Of a stretch of DNA of 64,000 bases, positions 58,945 to 64,000 are shown piece by piece; position 1 is the stretch's first letter, and every line of letters starts with the position of its first letter. Made by a program: the position numbers and the translations under genes. Origin of the DNA: Bacillota bacterium (GTDB taxonomy: Bacteria > Bacillota > Clostridia > Lachnospirales > Lachnospiraceae); NCBI GenBank assembly GCA_023457255.1, contig JAEWMB010000015.1, forward strand, positions 15,992-79,991, written 5' to 3'. Below the pieces are notes generated by a model, which did not search any database, had not been told where the DNA came from, and saw only the letters and a program-made list of their open reading frames with translations.

Positions 58945-59187
58945 ATGGCTCATTTGAATAAGGAACGAAAGAAGAATGCTCTTTTTTGTAATGTCTGCGG
59001 CAGAGCATTACGTATGGAAAAAGGGATATTACTAGAAGATGCCTTTGTTGTATCAAAGGAGTGGGGGTTTTTTTCAAGCAGAGATCTTGAAGTTCACAGG
59101 TTTACTATTTGTGAAAGCTGCTATGAACAGTTAATAGCACACTTTAAAATACCAATTGAAGTTATTGAGAAGTCAGAAGCCTTGTGA
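58945..59187 (+). CDS. Small zinc-ribbon-like protein, function unknown
   Basis: An 80-residue protein with two CxxC knuckles: CNVCGRAL near residue 16 and CESCYEQL near 56, enough for one treble-clef or zinc-ribbon site. Between them is GILLEDAFVVSKEWGFFSS. The ending HFKIPIEVIE is unremarkable. I chose ATG 58945 with GGAGG at 58932-58936; the in-frame ATG at 58915 has no ribosome site. It is separated from rimI by a terminator and closes with one overlapping its stop. I do not recognise the family; a nucleic-acid or regulatory role is only a guess. Confidence 0.65.
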   Translation: MAHLNKERKKNALFCNVCGRALRMEKGILLEDAFVVSKEWGFFSSRDLEVHRFTICESCYEQLIAHFKIPIEVIEKSEAL

Positions 59188-59206
59188 CGTATGTCACAGG
59201 GCTTTT
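59179..59206 (+). terminator. Terminator overlapping the zinc-ribbon gene stop
   Basis: GCCTTGTGAC (59179-59188), loop GTAT, GTCACAGGGC (59193-59202) with one wobble, then TTTTC. The TGA stop lies inside the left arm. Confidence 0.78.
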
Positions 59207-59368
59207 CACTTGAACTATTTCTTGCCTATGAATATATAATGTGCTAAGATTAAGTGATGATAGGAAATTGGCATGGAAAAGAAGATTATTATATGCGTAA
59301 GCTTGGCATGAATGAGAATGTACAAGAGATATGCGTTGAAATAGATATATTAATATGGAGAATTTATT

Positions 59369-60283
59369 ATGCTTGATGTATGTTTATTAGGAACGAGCGG
59401 AATGATGCCGTTGCCAGGACGTTGGCTTACAGCATTAATGACGCGATTAAATGGAAGTAGTTTATTGATAGATTGTGGGGAAGGAACACAGGTGGCAATT
59501 CGTGAAAAAGGCTGGAGCTTTCACTCTATTGATGTGATTTGTTTTACGCATTATCATGGAGACCATATTAGTGGATTACCAGGGCTATTATTGTCAATGG
59601 GAAATGCGGATCGGACACAACCGGTTACTGTAATAGGACCCAAGGGGCTTGAACGCGTGGTGAGTGCGCTTAGAGTGATTGCTCCTGAACTACCATTTGA
59701 ATTAAACTTTATCGAAGTTACAAGTCCGCAGGAAACGATTTGCATCAAGGATTATGTAATCCATGCATTTCGCGTTAATCATAATGTAATATGTTATGGA
59801 TATACTCTTGAGGTAAAGAGGTCCGGACGATTTCTCCCGGAAATGGCAATGGAAAATGAGGTGCCGAAGGAGCTATGGAGCCGTTTACAAAAGGGGCAAA
59901 CAATAGAGAAAGATGGTAGAGTCTTTACCCCGGATATGATCTTAGGCCCTCAGCGTAAGGGAATTAAACTTACGTATTGCACAGATAGCAGGCCGGTTCC
60001 GCAAATAGTAGAACAAGCCAAAGATTCTGATTTATTTATCTGTGAGGGTATGTATGGAGAAAAAGAAAAGAAAAGCAATGCGATAGAGAATAAACATATG
60101 ACTTTCTATGAGGCAGCAGAGCTTGCGAAGCAAGCACAAGTTAAAGAATTATGGCTAACTCACTATAGTCCCTCTCTGACGAGACCGGAAGAATATATGA
60201 AAGAAACAAAGGAGATATTTCCAAATGCAAAAGCAGGAAAAGACAGGAAGAGTATTACTCTTGAATTTGATAAAAATGAATAG
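59369..60283 (+). CDS. rnz: Ribonuclease Z
   Basis: A metallo-beta-lactamase-fold endonuclease that trims tRNA 3' ends, needed where CCA is not encoded; both tRNA-Ser genes here lack encoded CCA. The 304-residue length is normal. The zinc motif FTHYHGDHISGLPGLL is near residue 60. LIDCGEGTQVAI (about 34) and LTYCTDSRPV (about 203), LWLTHYSPSL (about 260) follow. GGAG precedes ATG 59369. Confidence 0.94.
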   Translation: MLDVCLLGTSGMMPLPGRWLTALMTRLNGSSLLIDCGEGTQVAIREKGWSFHSIDVICFTHYHGDHISGLPGLLLSMGNADRTQPVTVIGPKGLERVVSALRVIAPELPFELNFIEVTSPQETICIKDYVIHAFRVNHNVICYGYTLEVKRSGRFLPEMAMENEVPKELWSRLQKGQTIEKDGRVFTPDMILGPQRKGIKLTYCTDSRPVPQIVEQAKDSDLFICEGMYGEKEKKSNAIENKHMTFYEAAELAKQAQVKELWLTHYSPSLTRPEEYMKETKEIFPNAKAGKDRKSITLEFDKNE

Positions 60284-60435
60284 AAAAAAGCAATAGAGAG
60301 GTGCAAAAGGCTTACTTTAAGAACATTCTTAGCTTAAGCGCTAAGAAACAATAATTGGTGTAGAAGGATTGTCTGCAAAAATTAAAAGTTGGATACCAGA
60401 CATTCTTCTATTATCAGGGGAAAGGATTTGATCTG

Positions 60436-61038
60436 ATGAAGGGTTCTAAAAAAGGTTCAAAAAAAAATACGGCTATGACTGTGATAATGATGCTTGTGAT
60501 AGGCTGTGTAATTGTCGGAACTTTTGCTTACCTGTATAATCGAGAGGAAAAAGAAAAGGTGGAGCCGGAAATTATATTGACAGAAGCACAGAAGCTGCTG
60601 GGGAAAGATTTAGATAGTACATATCCAGCTACCCCGAGAGAAGTTGTCAAGCTGTATAGTAGATTTTCAATGTGTATTCATAATGAGGAACTTACCGATG
60701 AAGAATTTGAAAAGCTTGGTGAGAAAGTTCAAATTTTATATGACGAGAAGCTATTAGAAACAAATCCCTTGGATGAGTATCTTATGAATTTAGCAACAGA
60801 GGTTGCTGAATACCATAAATCGGAACGTAAGATTAAAAGTTATTCTATAGATTCCGGAGATAATATCATTACATGGAAAGAAGATGGAGAGGAATTTGCA
60901 AGACTTCTAGCTACCTACTCTATGAAAGAGGGTAATGAATATAACGTAGTCTGCCAAGAGTTTCTGCTTCGAAGGGATGAAGCTGGATTATATAAGATTC
61001 TTGGATGGAGAATGGCAGATAAATCAGACGCAGAATAA
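60436..61038 (+). CDS. Membrane-anchored protein of unknown function
   Basis: A 200-residue protein. A Lys/Gly/Ser-rich N-terminus precedes one transmembrane helix at about 14-34 (MTVIMMLVIGCVIVGTFAYLY). The remaining 165 residues are an exported, acidic domain with TPREVVKLYSRFSMCIHNEELTDEEF (about 66-90) and LLRRDEAGLYKILGWRM near the end. Proteins of this look occur beside tsaD in Lachnospiraceae, as far as I can recall, but no function is known. AAAGGATTTG lies before ATG 60436. Confidence 0.68.
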   Translation: MKGSKKGSKKNTAMTVIMMLVIGCVIVGTFAYLYNREEKEKVEPEIILTEAQKLLGKDLDSTYPATPREVVKLYSRFSMCIHNEELTDEEFEKLGEKVQILYDEKLLETNPLDEYLMNLATEVAEYHKSERKIKSYSIDSGDNIITWKEDGEEFARLLATYSMKEGNEYNVVCQEFLLRRDEAGLYKILGWRMADKSDAE

Positions 61039-61074
61039 AGAACGCTATGATTTTATAATAGAGAAATTATAAAG

Positions 61075-61112
61075 AGCTGTCATTAGGGATAATTATATCC
61101 TTTGTGGCAGCT
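61075..61112 (+). terminator. Hairpin, possible terminator, before tsaD
   Basis: AGCTGTCA (61075-61082) pairs with TGGCAGCT (61105-61112), with inner AGGGATA/TATCCT, and only TAG follows. Confidence 0.5.
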
Positions 61113-61154
61113 TAGCTTATACGATATTGTTTAAAAATCAACGGAGGTTTTTTA

Positions 61155-62252
61155 ATGGAAGATTACTTGAAAAACATAGCAGCAAAAAAGGAAGTTTCAG
61201 AAGAAAAGAAGTTGCAGCGAGACACATTAGAACCAGATGATATTTATATTTTGGCTATAGAGTCATCCTGTGATGAGACTGCCGCTTCTGTAGTGAAAAA
61301 TGGAAGAGAAGTGTTATCTAATGTCATATCATCCCAAATAGACTTACATACCTTGTATGGTGGTGTAGTTCCGGAGATAGCATCGAGAAAGCATATGGAA
61401 AAAATTAATCAGGTAATCGAAGAAGCATTAACCAAATCACAGATGGGATTGACCGATATGAGTGCCGTAGCAGTTACTTATGGACCTGGTCTGGTTGGAG
61501 CCTTGTTGGTTGGTGTTGCCGAAGCAAAAGCAATTAGTTATGCAGCAAAATTACCTTTGATTGGAGTACATCACATAGAGGGGCATGTTAGTGCAAACTA
61601 TATAGAGAACAAAGAACTCGAACCTCCTTTTTTATGTTTAATTGTATCAGGTGGGCATACACACCTTGTGCTTGTTAAGGAGTATGGGGAGTATGAGATT
61701 ATAGGAAGAACGCATGATGATGCTGCCGGAGAGGCATATGATAAGGTAGCCAGAGCAATTGGACTTGGATATCCCGGGGGACCTAAGATTGATAAATTAG
61801 CGAAGGAAGGTAATAAGGATGCGATTGTTTTTCCAAGAGCAAGCGTAGAAGGCCGTCCATTTGATTTTAGCTTTAGTGGGGTTAAATCAGCTGTTTTAAA
61901 TTATATCAATTCTAGTATGATGAAAGGAGAAGAAATCAATCGTGCGGATGTAGCAGCTTCTTTTCAGGAGGCTGTTGTTGAGGTTTTGGTATCACATACC
62001 ATGGCAGCAGCAAAAGAGTATGGTATGAAAAAGATAGCTATAGCAGGAGGAGTTGCATCTAACAGTGCTTTACGTATGGCAATGAAGGAAGCCTGTAATA
62101 AGAATGATTACAAATTTTATCATCCAACACCTCTTTTTTGTACCGATAATGCAGCCATGATAGGAGCAGCAGCTTACTATGAGTATTTAAAAGGTAACTT
62201 TAGTGGATTAGATTTAAATGCAGTTCCTAACTTAAAGATAGGTCAACGCTAG
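61155..62252 (+). CDS. tsaD: tRNA N6-threonylcarbamoyltransferase TsaD
   Basis: Transfers the threonylcarbamoyl group onto A37 of tRNA (t6A), with TsaB and TsaE. The 365-residue product has an extra charged N-terminal 30 residues before ILAIESSCDETAASVV (about 32). The metal motif HHIEGH is near 137, SGGHTHLVLV near 168, and the C-terminal IAIAGGVASNSALR (about 295) and CTDNAAMIGAAA (about 332) complete the ASKHA fold. GGAGG precedes ATG 61155. Confidence 0.96.
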   Translation: MEDYLKNIAAKKEVSEEKKLQRDTLEPDDIYILAIESSCDETAASVVKNGREVLSNVISSQIDLHTLYGGVVPEIASRKHMEKINQVIEEALTKSQMGLTDMSAVAVTYGPGLVGALLVGVAEAKAISYAAKLPLIGVHHIEGHVSANYIENKELEPPFLCLIVSGGHTHLVLVKEYGEYEIIGRTHDDAAGEAYDKVARAIGLGYPGGPKIDKLAKEGNKDAIVFPRASVEGRPFDFSFSGVKSAVLNYINSSMMKGEEINRADVAASFQEAVVEVLVSHTMAAAKEYGMKKIAIAGGVASNSALRMAMKEACNKNDYKFYHPTPLFCTDNAAMIGAAAYYEYLKGNFSGLDLNAVPNLKIGQR

Positions 62253-62451
62253 GATAAAACGGAAAAATATCTATATGAAAAGAGCTCATCTATTGTTTTG
62301 AATGGAATTTTATATCGGAGTGCATTCTATCTTCGATAATAGAAGAAAAGTTGGCTGCTTAATTGAACAAGAGATTGTATCATCAGTAAATTATGTAGCT
62401 GACAAGGTAACTATTGATATAAAGGACGTTAGGTGCGGATTAGGGGGGCTG

Positions 62452-63153
62452 ATGGAAAAGGTAACAGCAATTGTACTGGCTGCAGGACAAGGGAAACGAA
62501 TGAAGAGCAGTGTTTCCAAACAATATATGTTATTAAAAGATAAACCGGTATTATATTATTCTCTCAGAGCTTTTGAAAATAGTGTTGTTACGGAGATTAT
62601 TGTAGTAGTCGGGAAAGATGACATCTCTTATGTCACGGAAGATATTATAAAGCGCTTTGGATTTTATAAGGTAACTCATGTTATAGAGGGGGGAGCCGAA
62701 CGATATTTGTCTGTCCTAAATGGTTTAAATGTAATCAAAGGAGCAGACTATGTATTGGTTCATGATGGCGCAAGACCACTTATAAAAACAAATACAATCA
62801 ATAATGTAATATCCGAGGTAAAAGAGAAAAAAGCTTGTATTGTCGGAGTTGCTTCTAAGGATACGGTTAAATTATCTGCCATAGATGGGGTTATAGATAG
62901 TACGCCCGCCCGTAATCAAGTGTTTATGATACAGACACCTCAAGCATTTGAGTATTCTATCTTAAGGGAAGCCTACGATAATCTGAGTTCTTATCATGGT
63001 TCTATGATTACAGACGATGCTATGATTGTGGAAGGTCTAAATAAATACCCTATTTATTTGGTACAAGGAGAGTATACCAATATAAAAATTACAACCCCGG
63101 AAGATCTAATATTTGCAGAAGCATTAATGACAAAACATGATGATTTTCCCTGA
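62452..63153 (+). CDS. ispD: 2-C-methyl-D-erythritol 4-phosphate cytidylyltransferase
   Basis: Third step of the MEP isoprenoid pathway. The 233-residue product starts TAIVLAAGQGKRMKSSVSKQY (about residues 5-25, the CTP-binding loop), with YVLVHDGARPL (about 99), RNQVFMIQTPQAF (about 152) and TDDAMIVEG (about 185). I chose ATG 62452, since homologs start there and AGGGGGG precedes it. The 50 in-frame codons upstream to 62302 lack a ribosome site and family similarity. A hairpin-free gap of 199 bases follows tsaD. Confidence 0.93.
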   Translation: MEKVTAIVLAAGQGKRMKSSVSKQYMLLKDKPVLYYSLRAFENSVVTEIIVVVGKDDISYVTEDIIKRFGFYKVTHVIEGGAERYLSVLNGLNVIKGADYVLVHDGARPLIKTNTINNVISEVKEKKACIVGVASKDTVKLSAIDGVIDSTPARNQVFMIQTPQAFEYSILREAYDNLSSYHGSMITDDAMIVEGLNKYPIYLVQGEYTNIKITTPEDLIFAEALMTKHDDFP

Positions 63154-63208
63154 ATAGTATATGGATAAATTTACAAGTATTTTTTAGCGAAATCATGCGA
63201 AAAAGTGC

Positions 63209-63237
63209 TTGACACGTATATGCGATTATGTTAAACT
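63209..63237 (+). promoter_or_regulatory. Promoter of the tRNA-Ser pair
   Basis: TTGACA (63209-63214), 17 bases, TAAACT (63232-63237), 16 bases before the first tRNA. Confidence 0.7.
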
Positions 63238-63252
63238 AATTTAGCGTCATCC

Positions 63253-63338
63253 GGAGAGTTGCCCGAGTGGTTTAAGGGGCTGGTCTTGAAAACCAGTGAT
63301 TCCGAAAGGGACCGTGGGTTCGAATCCCACATTCTCCG
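63253..63338 (+). tRNA. tRNA-Ser (anticodon TGA)
   Basis: The 86-base cloverleaf starts GGAGAGT and closes with ATTCTCC plus discriminator G. The anticodon stem CTGGT/ACCAG holds loop CTTGAAA, anticodon TGA at 63287-63289. A long variable arm (GATTCCGAAAGGGACC) and the T loop TTCGAATC are typical of Ser tRNA. No CCA is encoded. Confidence 0.95.
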
Positions 63339-63428
63339 CTTGAATACAAGGTATGTATTCGCTAATTAAATAATTAGGACGGGTTGATAAAAAACGTCCA
63401 AGCATTGTAGAAAGAAGCAATGTAATTT

Positions 63429-63517
63429 GGAGAAATACCCAAGCGGCTGAAGGGGCTCCCCTGGAAAGGGAGTAGGTCGTTAATAGCGGCGCGAGGGTTC
63501 AAATCCCTCTTTCTCCG
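63429..63517 (+). tRNA. tRNA-Ser (anticodon GGA)
   Basis: The 89-base cloverleaf starts GGAGAAA and ends TTTCTCC plus G. The anticodon stem CTCCC/GGGAG holds loop CTGGAAA, anticodon GGA at 63463-63465. A long variable arm identifies it as tRNA-Ser. No CCA is encoded; 90 bases separate it from the first tRNA. Confidence 0.95.
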
Positions 63518-63641
63518 TTCTGCGGATATACGGAACATAAGTTCCGAAATATCATGTAGATAAATACAAAGGATAATGCTATAATGAAGAAATAAATTGT
63601 ATAAAAAGAATAAACAATTCGAAGAAAATCAAAAATATTGC

Positions 63642-63670
63642 TTGACAGATTCAAAAGTGCATGATAGAAT
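63642..63670 (+). promoter_or_regulatory. rRNA operon promoter P1
   Basis: TTGACA (63642-63647), 17 bases, TAGAAT (63665-63670). Confidence 0.8.
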
Positions 63671-63735
63671 GTGAAAGCTGTTTCCAAAAGCGGCAAATAC
63701 AGAAAACATGAAGTTTTGAGAAAATTAAAAAATAC

Positions 63736-63765
63736 TTGACAGATAAAGTAGCTGCATGGTAGAAT
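63736..63765 (+). promoter_or_regulatory. rRNA operon promoter P2
   Basis: TTGACA (63736-63741), 18 bases, TAGAAT (63760-63765). The flanks resemble P1 (GATTC/GATAA after the -35, GCATG before the -10), so it looks like a duplicate. Confidence 0.8.
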
Positions 63766-64000
63766 AATCAAGCTGGTTACGAAAAAAGTCAGTATTGTGG
63801 AAAAAGTCACAAAGTAGAACATTGATAACTGAACAGTGAAACAACCTTGAAATTCGTTGAGAATAAAGTCCAAGCAGAAATGTTTGGCAAAGAACTGTGT
63901 AAGGTCTTAGGATCGGACACAACCCTAAATCAGTAAACGGAATCAAAGATTGATAACTAAGGCAACTTAGAAGTCAGCTAAGTTCTGAATGGTTAAAACA

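Larger units (their letters stand above)
63518..64000 (+). other. Leader of an rRNA operon, 16S beyond window
   Basis: Two strong tandem promoters are followed by 230 bases with no ORF. The end has a hairpin AACTTAG (63964-63970) with CTAAGTT (63978-63984). This is the layout of an rrn leader. A 124-codon minus-strand frame here is probably chance. Confidence 0.65.

Noticed and set aside
62302..62451. Fifty-codon N-terminal extension of IspD
   Set aside because: No ribosome site at the upstream ATG and no family similarity; the downstream ATG gives the normal length.
63499..63873. 124-codon minus-strand ORF after the tRNA genes
   Set aside because: It runs antisense over the rRNA promoters and the end of a tRNA gene; its hydrophobic content comes from A-rich plus-strand sequence.
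1..64000. CRISPR arrays, insertion sequences, prophage genes
   Set aside because: No regularly spaced direct repeats, transposase, integrase or phage structural genes were seen on either strand.

Overview
The window looks like chromosome from a motile, AT-rich, Gram-positive Clostridia, most likely a Lachnospiraceae (Clostridium cluster XIVa; the Lachnoclostridium/C. phytofermentans group is my best guess). This is inferred from gene content, gene order and protein style, not from a database search. The window shows purine-rich Shine-Dalgarno sites, TTG starts, a DnaE with an N-terminal PHP domain, a FliW/CsrA pair, a RibU transporter under an FMN riboswitch and tandem tRNA-Ser genes. No IS element, phage gene or CRISPR array was seen.

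Layout. (1) 1-5.4 kb: end of a cell-surface polymer locus, with two CDP-glycerol glycerophosphotransferases, a pyruvyl transferase, a GT2 glycosyltransferase and TagD. It suggests a pyruvylated glycerol-phosphate teichoic-acid-like polymer. (2) 5.8-7.1 kb: lysA. (3) 7.5-23.8 kb: late flagellar locus flgM, flgN, flgK, second flgK, flgL, fliW, csrA, a FlgN-like gene, flaG, fliD, fliS, another FlgN-like gene and two tandem flagellins, then a secreted protein of unknown function. Sigma-28-type promoters (TAAA/TTAA-N15/16-NYCGATAW) precede flgM, both flagellins and the secreted protein. (4) 24-31.5 kb: a PurF-like protein lacking the nucleophilic Cys, a glycerol-3-phosphate oxidation set (glpP, glpA-like, FAD oxidoreductase, DUF1667), a glycosyltransferase and lspA. 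(5) 31.7-50.4 kb: mostly core genes, pyrG (minus strand, attenuator-like leader), ftsH, uvrC, hprK, glcK, murB, rapZ, whiA, a Crh-like HPr, a polysaccharide deacetylase, dnaE and pfkA. (6) 50.7-63.2 kb: an ABC exporter, tex, FMN riboswitch with ribU, a YcxB-like protein, tsaE-tsaB-rimI, a zinc-ribbon protein, rnz, an anchored unknown, tsaD and ispD. (7) 63.2-64 kb: two tRNA-Ser genes and the tandem-promoter leader of an rRNA operon whose 16S gene lies past the window end.

How the parts fit. FliW and CsrA are partners in flagellin homeostasis. Both flagellin leaders carry a hairpin presenting GGA in its loop just upstream of a second GGA in the Shine-Dalgarno, which is the expected CsrA target. 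FlgM sits at the head of the locus, and sigma-28 promoters extend the regulon to the unknown secreted protein. HprK, a ROK glucokinase, the Crh-like protein and PfkA form a sugar-sensing and glycolysis neighbourhood. TsaE, TsaB and TsaD together supply the t6A tRNA modification.

The least explained signal is a dispersed element found directly before at least nine unrelated genes: a short GC-rich hairpin ending in GYGC, then a purine-rich Shine-Dalgarno and the start codon. Other unexplained items are two extra copies of the flgL 3' end downstream of flgL, a perfect 13-bp inverted repeat embracing the promoter and start codon of the PurF-like gene, and terminator-like leaders before pyrG, the glpA-like gene and the YcxB-like gene.
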